Below, piece by piece: positions 33,244-41,360 of a stretch of DNA of 42,169 nucleotides. The DNA comes from Neobacillus dielmonensis (GTDB taxonomy: Bacteria > Bacillota > Bacilli > Bacillales > Cytobacillaceae), in the NCBI RefSeq assembly GCF_000612665.1, contig NZ_HG942038.1:1-42169 (forward strand), given 5' to 3'. Position 1 is the stretch's first letter; every line of letters begins with the position of its first letter. The position numbers and the translations under genes are program-made. The notes under the pieces are model-generated. The model was given only the letters and a program-made list of their open reading frames with translations. It did not search any database and was not told where the DNA came from.

Positions 33244-35091
33244 ATGTGTGGAATATCAGGCTGGATCGATTTTCAGCATCCAATTAAAAATGAGATAGAT
33301 ACTTTAACAAATATGGCCAAAACTTTATCAAAGCGGGGTCCTGATGAAACCAATATTTGGGCAGATACACATGTGGGATTTGGCCATAAACGGCTTATTG
33401 TGGTAGACCCGGCCGGTGGAAGACAACCCATGTCCAAACAGAAAGATAATTTTAGTTATACCATTTGTTACAATGGAGAGCTTTACAACACGGAAGACCT
33501 GCGCAAAATTCTCCTTACTAAAGGATATTCCTTTAAAGGTCATTCTGACACCGAAGTTCTGTTAACTGCCTATATAGAATGGGCTGAGGAATGTGTGAAT
33601 TATTTGAATGGCATCTATGCATTTGCCATTTGGGATAGCAAAAGGGAGCAATTATTTATTGGTCGTGACCGACTAGGGGTAAAACCATTATTCTATAAAG
33701 AGCATAAACATGGATTGTTATTTGCCTCCGAATTGAAAGCGATCCTTGCCCATCCAGAAGTAAAGACAGAAGTCACCAATGAGGGGCTGGCACAAGTCTT
33801 GGGAGTAGGTCCATCCAGGTCGCCAGGTTCTGGTGTATTCAAGGGGATAAACGAACTAAGACCAGCCCATGCGCTGACATTATCCAGAAATGGTTTGAAA
33901 ACTTGGCGGTATTGGAATGTAAAAAGTGAGGAGCACAAAGATTCAGCGGAGGAAACTGCAGAAAAGGTTCGACATTTGGTCAGTGACGCGGTTACAAGAC
34001 AGCTCGTTTCCGATGTGCCATTATGCACATTTTTATCAGGAGGACTTGATTCAAGTATCATAACAGCCATTGCTGCTAAAGAGTTCGAAACACAAGAAAA
34101 AGGGCAGCTTCATACTTATTCGATAGATTATGAGGGCAATGATGAGCATTTTACAGCAAATGAATTCCAGCCTGACTCTGACGAGAAGTATATTGCTTTG
34201 ATGAAGCAGCATTTTGCTACAGAACACCATAAGAAGACGATCACACAAGAACAATTGGTTTATGATTTAACGGAGGCCCTTCATGTAAGAGATTTACCTG
34301 GCATGGCAGATGTAGATTCTTCTCTTTTATGGTTTTGCAAAGAAATAAAGCAGGATTTTACAGTGAGCTTATCAGGAGAGTGTGCAGATGAAATATTTGG
34401 CGGATACCCTTGGTTCCGTCGACAGCAGGACTTAGAGAGGGCGGGTTTCCCCTGGATGCGGTCGGTAACCGAACGGGAAAATTTATTAAAGTCGAATTGG
34501 CGAGACCGGCTCAATTTAGCCGAGTACAGCATCGAGCAATATCGCCAAGCAATCGCTGAAACCCCTAAACTAGAGGGAGAAAGTTTAGAGGAATCAAAAC
34601 GTAGAGAATTATTTTATATTAATATGATCTGGTTTATGACGACACTGCTCGACCGCAAGGACAGAATGAGTATGGGTGCCAGTTTAGAGGTAAGGGTGCC
34701 GTTTGCCGACCATCGTTTAGTTGAGTATGTTTGGAATATTCCATGGGAGATAAAAATGTATCAAGGCAGGGAAAAAGGGATTCTCCGTAAAGCTTTTGAA
34801 GGGATATTGCCAGAAGAAGTGCTTTATCGAAAGAAAAGTCCATATCCCAAAACACATAATCCGGAATATACTTCAATGGTACAAAAATGGATGAAGGACA
34901 TCATGAAGGATTCATCATCAGCCTTACATGAGTTATTTGAAAAAAAGCAGTTAGAAAGACTGATTGAAACAGGGGGGAACTCCTTCCAAGAACCATGGTT
35001 TGGCCAACTCATGACGGGACCACAGCTATTAGCCTACTTTGTTCAGCTGCATACATGGTTCAAGGACTACAATATTAATATAGTAAATTAA
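33244..35091 (+). CDS. asnO: Asparagine synthetase AsnO (glutamine-hydrolysing)
   Basis: AsnO makes asparagine from aspartate, glutamine and ATP. The 615-residue protein starts MCGISG, with Cys2 as the glutaminase nucleophile. The glutamine-binding RLIVVD, CYNGELYN and SDTEV segments follow, then the synthetase P-loop SGGLDS at 265-270 and SLSGECADEIFGGY. B. subtilis has three such enzymes. Length, sequence and the neighbourhood of gerP/yisK identify this one as AsnO (YisO), which is needed for sporulation. AAAGGAG stands about 10 nt from the ATG. I could not identify a convincing sigma-E or sigma-A promoter in the 33019-33243 gap. Confidence 0.95.
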   Translation: MCGISGWIDFQHPIKNEIDTLTNMAKTLSKRGPDETNIWADTHVGFGHKRLIVVDPAGGRQPMSKQKDNFSYTICYNGELYNTEDLRKILLTKGYSFKGHSDTEVLLTAYIEWAEECVNYLNGIYAFAIWDSKREQLFIGRDRLGVKPLFYKEHKHGLLFASELKAILAHPEVKTEVTNEGLAQVLGVGPSRSPGSGVFKGINELRPAHALTLSRNGLKTWRYWNVKSEEHKDSAEETAEKVRHLVSDAVTRQLVSDVPLCTFLSGGLDSSIITAIAAKEFETQEKGQLHTYSIDYEGNDEHFTANEFQPDSDEKYIALMKQHFATEHHKKTITQEQLVYDLTEALHVRDLPGMADVDSSLLWFCKEIKQDFTVSLSGECADEIFGGYPWFRRQQDLERAGFPWMRSVTERENLLKSNWRDRLNLAEYSIEQYRQAIAETPKLEGESLEESKRRELFYINMIWFMTTLLDRKDRMSMGASLEVRVPFADHRLVEYVWNIPWEIKMYQGREKGILRKAFEGILPEEVLYRKKSPYPKTHNPEYTSMVQKWMKDIMKDSSSALHELFEKKQLERLIETGGNSFQEPWFGQLMTGPQLLAYFVQLHTWFKDYNINIVN

Positions 35092-35113
35092 TAGTCATAC
35101 AGCACCGTTACAT

Positions 35114-35142
35114 TTGGAATAAAAACTGTAATCGTTTAAAAT
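35114..35142 (+). promoter_or_regulatory. Candidate promoter upstream of the amylase-fold gene
   Basis: TTGGAA (35114-35119), a 17-bp spacer and TAAAAT (35137-35142). Transcription would start near 35149, directly at the following hairpin. Confidence 0.4.
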
Positions 35143-35150
35143 GGGTGTAG

Positions 35151-35174
35151 GAAGGGGTCTTCCCCTTTCTTTTT
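35151..35174 (+). terminator. Hairpin after asnO
   Basis: AAGGGG (35152-35157) pairs with CCCCTT (35162-35167) around TCTT, followed by CTTTTTATA. It probably terminates asnO. It lies only about 22 nt before the next start codon and just after a candidate promoter, so it could also act as a 5' leader structure. Confidence 0.65.
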
Positions 35175-35195
35175 ATATGGGAGGCTAAATACATA

Positions 35196-36701
35196 ATGAA
35201 AAAAATAATTCCATTTGTATTAATTATTTTTATACTATCAGTAATGCCTGCTAATGCACAGGAAACAGAAGGCAAGCGTCTGTGGCAGGATGAAACAGTT
35301 TATTCCATAATGGTGGACCGATTTAATAATGCTGACATAAAAAATGATTATGATGTAAATACCAATGATCCCAATCAATATAATGGCGGTGATTTTCAGG
35401 GAATCACTGATAAATTAGATTACCTAAAAGACATGGGATTTACAGCAATTCGGTTATCACCAATCTTTGCAAACGCGAAAGGCGGGTACCATGGTTTTTG
35501 GGTGACAGACTTTTATAAAGTGGACAAGCATTTTGGCACCATGAAAGAATTTCAAACACTTGTAAAAGAAGCCCATAAACGCAAGATGAAGGTTATCGTT
35601 GATTTCGTAGCTAATAATACAGCCAAAACGCACCCATGGGTAAATGACCCAGAAAAACGGGACTGGTATCATGAACAAGAAGAAAATGTTGATTGGACCA
35701 ATCAAGAGCAAGCCGAAAAGGGCTGGGTGGATGGTCTGCCTGATTTAAATCAGGATAATCCTGTGGTAAGCAGGTATCTGATTGATGCGGCAAAATGGTG
35801 GGTAAAGAAAACAGATATAGACGGATATAGTTTGCCTGATATTGATCGCATTCCAACTGATTTTTGGAAGCAGTTCGCTGACGAAGTAAAGGGAGAAAAA
35901 GACAATTTTTATCTTTTAGGAATTCCCGCCAAAGATACAGACGTAAATCTGAAACAATATCAAAATGCAGGTATTGACAGCTTATTTGATTATTCACAAA
36001 GTGAAAAAATGCGGTATGCCTTTGCTAATACAAGTCGATCTTTTAAGTCTATTACACAGCAGCAACAACCGATTACGGCAACTTTCTTTGATAATGAATA
36101 TACCGCAAGATTTACACGTGATATTGTCGAGGAAAGGCAGTTTCCCGGTTCCCGTTGGAAAACAGCCTTAACCTATCTTTATACAACCCCAGGTGTCCCG
36201 ATTGTATATTATGGGACGGAGATCGCCTTAACGGGCGGTGAGATCCCGGATAACCGCAGGATAATGAGCTTTAGGGCCGAAAAGGATCTGATTGATTATA
36301 TTACACAAATCGGGGAAGTACGGGAACAACAGCCTTCTTTAACGAGGGGAACTATCACTATGCTGTATGACAAAAACGGTATGGTAGTCTATAAAAGGGA
36401 GTATAAAGGTGACACAACCGTTATTGCCATCAATAATACGAGGAAATCGCAAAATGTAACATTGACAAGTGATCAATTGGAAGGGGACAAAGAACTTCGT
36501 GCGTTGCTGAGTGATAATGTGGTCCGCAGCCAGAATGGTCAATATACGCTTATTATTGACAGGGACAATTCTGAAATATTCTACTTGGCAGATAAAACTG
36601 GGCTAAACATGCCATATATTACTGTGACAATTGTAGCTATTTTATTAATATTAGTGTTTCTATTTTTAATCATTAAACGAGGTAAACAGAATAGGGTATA
36701 A
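35196..36701 (+). CDS. Membrane-anchored GH13 alpha-amylase-fold protein, probable pseudoenzyme
   Basis: The 501-residue protein has a signal peptide (1-21, ending ANAQ), a GH13 barrel (about 30-380), a C-terminal beta domain, and a single membrane anchor (474-493) with a basic cytoplasmic tail. The fold markers YSIMVDRF, YHGFWVTDFYKVDKHFGT and LPDLNQDNP are clear, but the catalytic positions are not kept. Region I is DFVANN (Asn141 for His), and region II is DGYSLP (Ser212 for Arg, Pro214 for the nucleophile Asp). Region III is LLGIP (Ile243 for the acid Glu), and region IV is FFDNEY (Glu301-Tyr302 for His-Asp). It is therefore unlikely to cut or transfer glucans; carbohydrate binding at the cell surface is an inference. 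GGAGG lies 11 nt before the ATG. Confidence 0.88.
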   Translation: MKKIIPFVLIIFILSVMPANAQETEGKRLWQDETVYSIMVDRFNNADIKNDYDVNTNDPNQYNGGDFQGITDKLDYLKDMGFTAIRLSPIFANAKGGYHGFWVTDFYKVDKHFGTMKEFQTLVKEAHKRKMKVIVDFVANNTAKTHPWVNDPEKRDWYHEQEENVDWTNQEQAEKGWVDGLPDLNQDNPVVSRYLIDAAKWWVKKTDIDGYSLPDIDRIPTDFWKQFADEVKGEKDNFYLLGIPAKDTDVNLKQYQNAGIDSLFDYSQSEKMRYAFANTSRSFKSITQQQQPITATFFDNEYTARFTRDIVEERQFPGSRWKTALTYLYTTPGVPIVYYGTEIALTGGEIPDNRRIMSFRAEKDLIDYITQIGEVREQQPSLTRGTITMLYDKNGMVVYKREYKGDTTVIAINNTRKSQNVTLTSDQLEGDKELRALLSDNVVRSQNGQYTLIIDRDNSEIFYLADKTGLNMPYITVTIVAILLILVFLFLIIKRGKQNRV

Positions 36702-36704
36702 AAT

Positions 36705-36736
36705 GAAAGCATCAAGGACCTACCTTGATGCTTTTC
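36705..36736. terminator. Bidirectional terminator between convergent genes
   Basis: GAAAGCATCAAGG (36705-36717) pairs with CCTTGATGCTTTTC (36723-36736), with one extra T. Further A/T pairing outside gives T-rich tails in both directions. Confidence 0.85.
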
Positions 36737-36749
36737 ATTTAATTCTAAT

Positions 36750-37622
36750 TTATCCACCGACAATGGTTCCACCATTAACATGGATCATTTGCCCACTCAT
36801 GTAAGCTGAATCATTCGATGCAAGAAAAACATAGCTTGGGGCCAATTCATACGGCTGGCCGGCCCTGCCCATTGGTGTGTTTGAACCAAATGTTGCTACC
36901 TGTTCGGCAGTAAAAGTGGATGGAATGAGCGAGGTCCAAATTGGTCCTGGCGCCACCCCATTAACCCGGATTCCGTCCTTTGCTAAAGACATGGATAAAG
37001 AGCGGGTAAAACTGACAACGGCGCCTTTTGAGGCAGAATAATCTAGCAATTGCTCATTTCCTTCATAAGCGGTAATTGATGCAGTGTTGATAATCGATGA
37101 ACCTTTCTTTAAATAGGGGAGGGCCATTTTGGTCATGTAAAAGTAAGAGAATATGTTTGTTCGGAAAGTTCTTTCCAATTGGCTTGAACTGATATCCGAT
37201 AAGCTTTTCTGTGGATGCTGTTCAGCTGCATTATTAACAAGGACGTCGAGTTTCCCGAATTCTTCAATGGTTTTTTGAACAACCTGACGGCAAAACTCTT
37301 CATTCCCGATATCACCTGGAAGAAGCAAGCATTTACGCCTCTCGGCTTCAATCGAGTTTTTCGTATCCTCGGCATCATGGTGCTCATTTAAATAAACAAT
37401 GGCGACATCTGCCCCTTCTTTGGCAAAATGAATGGCAACGGCTTTCCCGATGCCGCTGTCACCTCCTGTAATCAGGGCTATTTTACCGGTCAATTTGCCG
37501 GCTGCTTTATACTCAGCACCCTCTGAAATCGGTCTGGGATTCATTTCGCGTTCAATTCCCGGCTGTCTATTTTGGTGCTGCGGCGGGAAACTTTGTTTCT
37601 TTTGATCTTGATTGCTGCTCAT
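36750..37622 (-). CDS. Short-chain dehydrogenase/reductase (YhdF/YhxD type)
   Basis: This 290-residue classical SDR has an N-terminal extension of about 45 residues rich in Gln, Pro and Arg (FPPQHQNRQPGIE), typical of the B. subtilis YhdF/YhxD general-stress group. The cofactor motif is TGGDSGIGKAVA, and NNAAEQHP is conserved. Catalytic Ser, Tyr and Lys lie in NTASITAYEG and DYSASKGAV. VAPGPIWTSL and the C-terminal HVNGGTIVGG are intact. The NAD(P)-dependent substrate is unknown. The ATG at 37622 is preferred because GGAGG precedes it; an in-frame start six codons upstream overlaps the ribosome site. Which paralogue it is cannot be told without alignment. Confidence 0.9.
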   Translation of the reverse strand: MSSNQDQKKQSFPPQHQNRQPGIEREMNPRPISEGAEYKAAGKLTGKIALITGGDSGIGKAVAIHFAKEGADVAIVYLNEHHDAEDTKNSIEAERRKCLLLPGDIGNEEFCRQVVQKTIEEFGKLDVLVNNAAEQHPQKSLSDISSSQLERTFRTNIFSYFYMTKMALPYLKKGSSIINTASITAYEGNEQLLDYSASKGAVVSFTRSLSMSLAKDGIRVNGVAPGPIWTSLIPSTFTAEQVATFGSNTPMGRAGQPYELAPSYVFLASNDSAYMSGQMIHVNGGTIVGG

Positions 37623-37692
37623 TCTTTTAACCTCCAACACAATTCATTACGAATATTAGTTTAAGAAATGTGCCGGAAATTATGTTGAAGAA

Positions 37693-37722
37693 TAAAAAAG
37701 GCATAAAGCGGAGGCCTTATGC
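37693..37722 (-). terminator. Terminator of yitK
   Basis: GCATAA (37701-37706) pairs with TTATGC (37717-37722), with GC/GGCC pairing possible inside. On the minus strand it is followed by a run of T (complement of 37693-37699). It begins 2 nt after the yitK stop. Confidence 0.75.
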
Positions 37723-37724
37723 TG

Positions 37725-38216
37725 TTATCGATAGTTAATAAATTGAACGTCTATGCTGAGGTCTGCTTCTCGAATCAAGGTAATAATTTTTTGCAAATCA
37801 TCTCGGCTTTTTCCACTGACACGAATTTGATCATCTTGAACTTGGCTCTTTACTTTTACGCCACTATTTTTTATGATAGTATTTATTTTTTTTGCATTGT
37901 CCTTATCGATTCCTTGGACCAGCTTTGCCCGTTGCCTGACCGTACCACCTGAAGCCCCTTCTAATTTGCTGTAGTCAAGGTTTTTAATCGGCACACCGCG
38001 TTTAATGAGCTTGCTAATCAATACATCTTTTAACTGTTCCATTTTGTATTCGTCATCAGAAATGAGGACGAGTTCCTCTTTTTCAAGGCTCACTTCACTT
38101 TTACTGCCTTTAAAATCGTAGCGTGTGCTTATTTCTTTCATTGTTTGCGTTACGGCATTTGTCACTTCAGAAAAGTCTACTTTGGACACAATATCAAATG
38201 AGCTGTCTTTAGACAT
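37725..38216 (-). CDS. yitK: YitK, YajQ-family (UPF0234) nucleotide-binding protein
   Basis: This 163-residue protein has the two-domain YajQ fold. Key segments are [16 protein letters not shown] at the start, [40 protein letters not shown], and the C-terminal [16 protein letters not shown]. Some YajQ proteins bind cyclic di-GMP in other bacteria; whether this one does is unknown. The ATG at 38216 follows GGAGG and gives exactly the B. subtilis YitK length; an upstream in-frame ATG has no ribosome site. Confidence 0.93.
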   Translation of the reverse strand: MSKDSSFDIVSKVDFSEVTNAVTQTMKEISTRYDFKGSKSEVSLEKEELVLISDDEYKMEQLKDVLISKLIKRGVPIKNLDYSKLEGASGGTVRQRAKLVQGIDKDNAKKINTIIKNSGVKVKSQVQDDQIRVSGKSRDDLQKIITLIREADLSIDVQFINYR

Positions 38217-38278
38217 GTCAAAACCTCCGTCATTCATTTATTAGGGTCAATTCTGCTAAAGTTTCCCTTTATGCCTAC

Positions 38279-38307
38279 ATTATAGTAAAATATAGCAGTT
38301 CGAACAA
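38279..38307 (-). promoter_or_regulatory. Promoter of yitK
   Basis: On the minus strand TTGTTC (38302-38307), a 17-bp spacer and a perfect TATAAT (38279-38284) lie about 60 nt before the start codon. Confidence 0.65.
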
Positions 38308-38402
38308 GAATAGCCTGTTGTCATTGGGGCAAAACAGGTTAAATGGAAAATCAAAATCGTGTCTATACTATAAAAAGCTCCTATAGAAATGGGGAATAAT
38401 TG

Positions 38403-39266
38403 ATGTCTTTAAAAGAATTAATTGGGCAAACCACTGTACTTAAAACAGCCCGAATTACAGACTTTGGATATTTTTTAACAAATGATGAGGAGGATGTGCT
38501 CCTTCATAAAAATCAGGCACAACATTCATTGGAAGAGGGTGATGAAGTAGAGGTATTTCTTTTTGTAGATTCGGAAGGAAGAGTGGCTGCTTCTACCTTC
38601 ATCCCAGAGGTTGCGGTCGGCCGATACTCATGGGTAAAGGTAACAGATGTGCAACCAGATATCGGCGCTTTTATAAATATAGGCTTACCGAAGGATATCT
38701 TGTTAGGAAAGGATGATTTGCCTGTCCATAAATCGGTATGGCCAAAGGAAGGCGATTTACTCTATATAACCTTAAGGGTTAATCGTAATTTTCTTTTATA
38801 CGCAAAGCTTGCAAGTGACCAAGTGATCAAAGAAATTTCTGTTAAAGCAACTCGCGATGCTTTTAACAAAAATGTGCAAGGCCATATTTACCGAACAGCC
38901 AAAGTCGGAAGCTGGATTTACACGATTGAAGGCTATAAAGGATTTATCCATGAATCACAGAGGCAAACGGAACCACGCTTAGGAGAAAGGGTGGAAGGCC
39001 GGATTATCGATGTGAAAGAAGATGGGACAGTTAATGTCTCCTTGCTTGCAAGAAAGCAGGAGGCGCAAGACACTGACGCTGAAAGAATATATGACTACTT
39101 AATGAGCCGAAATGGGGCAATGCCCTACACCGATAAAAGTATGGCTGAAGATATCCAAGAGCGGTTCGGCCTAAGTAAGTCCGCCTTTAAGCGAGCTATA
39201 GGCAAATTGTTGAAAGAAAATAAAGTATATCAAGAAAATGGATGGACTTACGCAAAGAAACAGTAA
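38403..39266 (+). CDS. yitL: YitL, CvfB-family S1-domain RNA-binding protein
   Basis: This 287-residue protein has the CvfB layout: consecutive S1-like beta-barrels at about 1-65, 68-130 and 145-215, then a C-terminal winged-helix domain. In this last domain MPYTDKSMAEDIQERFGLSK and KRAIGKLLKE are well conserved. In Staphylococcus aureus CvfB affects virulence-gene expression and binds RNA; its role in Bacillus is not defined. The ATG at 38403 stands 8 nt from GGGG; the codon before it is a possible TTG start. It lies divergent from yitK, as I recall for yitK-yitL in B. subtilis. Confidence 0.92.
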   Translation: MSLKELIGQTTVLKTARITDFGYFLTNDEEDVLLHKNQAQHSLEEGDEVEVFLFVDSEGRVAASTFIPEVAVGRYSWVKVTDVQPDIGAFINIGLPKDILLGKDDLPVHKSVWPKEGDLLYITLRVNRNFLLYAKLASDQVIKEISVKATRDAFNKNVQGHIYRTAKVGSWIYTIEGYKGFIHESQRQTEPRLGERVEGRIIDVKEDGTVNVSLLARKQEAQDTDAERIYDYLMSRNGAMPYTDKSMAEDIQERFGLSKSAFKRAIGKLLKENKVYQENGWTYAKKQ

Positions 39267-39334
39267 CAGCAAGTACATACTCTTTTCCAAAATGATAAAC
39301 ACTAATGTGGAGAATTTGGAAAGGAGTCAATCAA

Positions 39335-39466
39335 ATGTCCCACACTTCAGATAACGATAAAAAAGCAAAGGATCATAATGCAATTAACCATGAAAAAAAT
39401 ATGCTGGCAGAAAAAAATCGTCAGATGGGTAAAAATCAATATTCCAAGCAAACAGACCACAAATAA
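39335..39466 (+). CDS. Small DUF3941-like protein
   Basis: A 43-residue, very hydrophilic protein (MSHTSDNDKKAKDHNAINHE at the start, QYSKQTDHK at the end), rich in Lys, Asn and His and without a hydrophobic core. It is preceded by a strong AAAGGAG and followed at once by a terminator, so it is a real gene despite its size. It resembles small Bacillaceae proteins I associate with DUF3941. The composition recalls small spore proteins, but I see no SASP motif. The function is unknown. Confidence 0.75.
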   Translation: MSHTSDNDKKAKDHNAINHEKNMLAEKNRQMGKNQYSKQTDHK

Positions 39467-39496
39467 AAGGAGTGAGGTAATCCTCACTCCTTTTTG
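39465..39496. terminator. Bidirectional terminator between the small gene and the DegV gene
   Basis: AAAAGGAGTGAGG (39465-39477) pairs perfectly with CCTCACTCCTTTT (39482-39494) around TAAT, followed by T. It overlaps the stop codon region of the small gene and lies 10 nt from the convergent stop at 39506. Confidence 0.9.
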
Positions 39497-39505
39497 CATG
39501 GGTAT

Positions 39506-40366
39506 TTATGAAGGAATTTCATTTAAAAAGAATATCGAAATCGTTCCTGCTCCTGTATGCGCTCCGATGGCAGCACCAATTGCGGAAATGTAGACTTGTT
39601 TTGGCTGAAACTCTGCTTGCATCATGGCTTTCATTTCTTTTGCCATTTCTTCATTATCCGCATGGCTAATTCCAATCACTTGGTTGGAAAGATTGTTGCC
39701 TCGTTCTTTCATTATTTCAATAATCCGACGCCATACTTTCTTCTGTCCGCGGATTTTCTCAATCGGAACAAGCTTTCCGTCTTCCATATTCAAAATTGGT
39801 TTAATGTTTAATAATCCGCCAAGAAATGCCGAAGCTTTAGAAACCCGGCCGCCCTTTGCTAAATAATCCAAATCATCAACGGTAAAAATATGTTCCATAT
39901 GCTGTGCTCGGAACAAAACATCTTTTAAAATTTCCTCTTTTGGTGCATTTGCCGCGGCAAGCCTTGCTGCTTCCATAACAATTAAGCCTTGTCCAAGGGA
40001 AGCACATTTTGTATCAATGATTGTTAAATCCAAATTTGGATATTTTTCCTTTACTTGGTCAAGAATCATAACAGCGGTAGAATAGGTTCCCGATAGCTCG
40101 GAGGAAAAAGCTATGTAAATCCCAGCCTCATTTTTTTCGGCCATTTCAGTAAATATGTTCTCAAATACGAGGGGAGAGGCTTGTGATGTTTTCGGGATAT
40201 TACCTGCGCGTATTGCTTCATATACAGAGAGAGGATCGATTCCCTTTACATCTTCATATTCTGCTCCATTTATATGGACCTTAAGAGGAATTAAAGTCAC
40301 ATTGTTTTCTTCATAAAAACTTTTCGGTAAATCGCATGCGCTGTCAGCCAGTATTTTTACCTGCAT
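39506..40366 (-). CDS. yitS: DegV-family fatty-acid-binding protein (YitS-like)
   Basis: DegV/FakB proteins hold a fatty acid and present it to the kinase FakA (YloV) for phosphorylation, feeding exogenous fatty acids into phospholipid synthesis. The 286-residue protein shows VKILADSACDLP at the start, IAFSSELSGTYSTAVM (lipid-contacting Ser region), KGGRVSKASAFLGGLLNIKPIL in the middle, and IGAAIGAHTGAGTISIFF near the end. The neighbours yitT and ipi support the assignment to YitS. The ATG at 40366 follows AGGTGA; a GTG three codons upstream overlaps that site. Fatty-acid specificity is unknown. Confidence 0.9.
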   Translation of the reverse strand: MQVKILADSACDLPKSFYEENNVTLIPLKVHINGAEYEDVKGIDPLSVYEAIRAGNIPKTSQASPLVFENIFTEMAEKNEAGIYIAFSSELSGTYSTAVMILDQVKEKYPNLDLTIIDTKCASLGQGLIVMEAARLAAANAPKEEILKDVLFRAQHMEHIFTVDDLDYLAKGGRVSKASAFLGGLLNIKPILNMEDGKLVPIEKIRGQKKVWRRIIEIMKERGNNLSNQVIGISHADNEEMAKEMKAMMQAEFQPKQVYISAIGAAIGAHTGAGTISIFFLNEIPS

Positions 40367-40474
40367 GAAGCTCACCTGCTTTCAAAAATCTATCTTAACT
40401 AGATTTAGTTTATCGGTTTCAGTAAAAAAATACAATTACCTTATTTGCTTAAGGGAAAAAAAGGGGGATTTTTT

Positions 40475-41317
40475 GTGATTTGGCTTCAAACCAAAAAAGT
40501 CGCCATCGTAATAGCTGGTGCCTTATTAAATGCCGCCGGAATGAATTTATTTCTGGTCCCGGCGGATATTTATTCGAGCGGATTTACCGGTATCGCCCAA
40601 TTGCTCTCACGCGTGTTAGATGACTATACTCCAATACATGTGTCCATGGGACTGCTATTACTTATATTAAATATTCCGGTTGCCATTTTAGGCTGGAAAA
40701 AGGTCGGAAGGTCTTTTACCATTTACAGCTTTATTAGTGTTGCCTTGTCATCATTATTCTTGGAATTAATTCCAGTAAAACCTGTCTCGGAAGATATTCT
40801 GTTAAATTCCGTTTTTGGAGGAGTCATTGTAGCGGCAGGTATAGGAATAACCTTAAAGTGGGGTGCTTCTACAGGGGGATTGGATATTATTGCGATGGTG
40901 CTGTCGAGAATAAAAGATAAACCAATCGGACCTTATATGTTTATTCTGAATTTCGCTATTATCATTACGGCTGGGTTTTTATATGGATGGGAAAAGGCGC
41001 TATATACGTTGGTCTTTTTGTATACCTCTACAAGAGTAGTGGATGCCATTCACACACGGTATGCGAAACTAACTGCTTTTATCATTACCAAGAAAGCAGA
41101 TGAATTAAAAAAGGCTATTCATGCCAAGCTTGTCAGGGGAATTACAATGATTCCGGCAAAAGGGGCATTTTCTAACGAAACGAGAGATATGCTGATGATT
41201 GTCATAACTAGGTATGAACTGTTTGATTTAGAAAGAGTCATTAAGGAGGTTGATCCTAATGCATTTACCAATATTATGGAAACATCCAATGTATACGGAT
41301 TCTTCCGCAGGGATTAG
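40475..41317 (+). CDS. yitT: YitT-family membrane protein
   Basis: This 280-residue protein has five to six membrane spans (about 8-190) of the YitT/DUF161 type, including GASTGGLDIIAMVLSR. A cytoplasmic C-terminal DUF2179 domain (about 200-280) includes RGITMIPAKGAFSNETRDMLMIVI and GFFRRD. The function of the family is not established; the DUF2179 domain is thought to sense a small ligand. The GTG at 40475 follows AAAAGGGGG by 7 nt and gives the family length; a TTG ten codons upstream has no ribosome site. It is followed 43 nt later by the ipi-like gene. Confidence 0.92.
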   Translation: MIWLQTKKVAIVIAGALLNAAGMNLFLVPADIYSSGFTGIAQLLSRVLDDYTPIHVSMGLLLLILNIPVAILGWKKVGRSFTIYSFISVALSSLFLELIPVKPVSEDILLNSVFGGVIVAAGIGITLKWGASTGGLDIIAMVLSRIKDKPIGPYMFILNFAIIITAGFLYGWEKALYTLVFLYTSTRVVDAIHTRYAKLTAFIITKKADELKKAIHAKLVRGITMIPAKGAFSNETRDMLMIVITRYELFDLERVIKEVDPNAFTNIMETSNVYGFFRRD

Positions 41318-41360
41318 GAACGATACTTCAAGGAAACGTACAAAGGGTTAGGAGGCAGTT

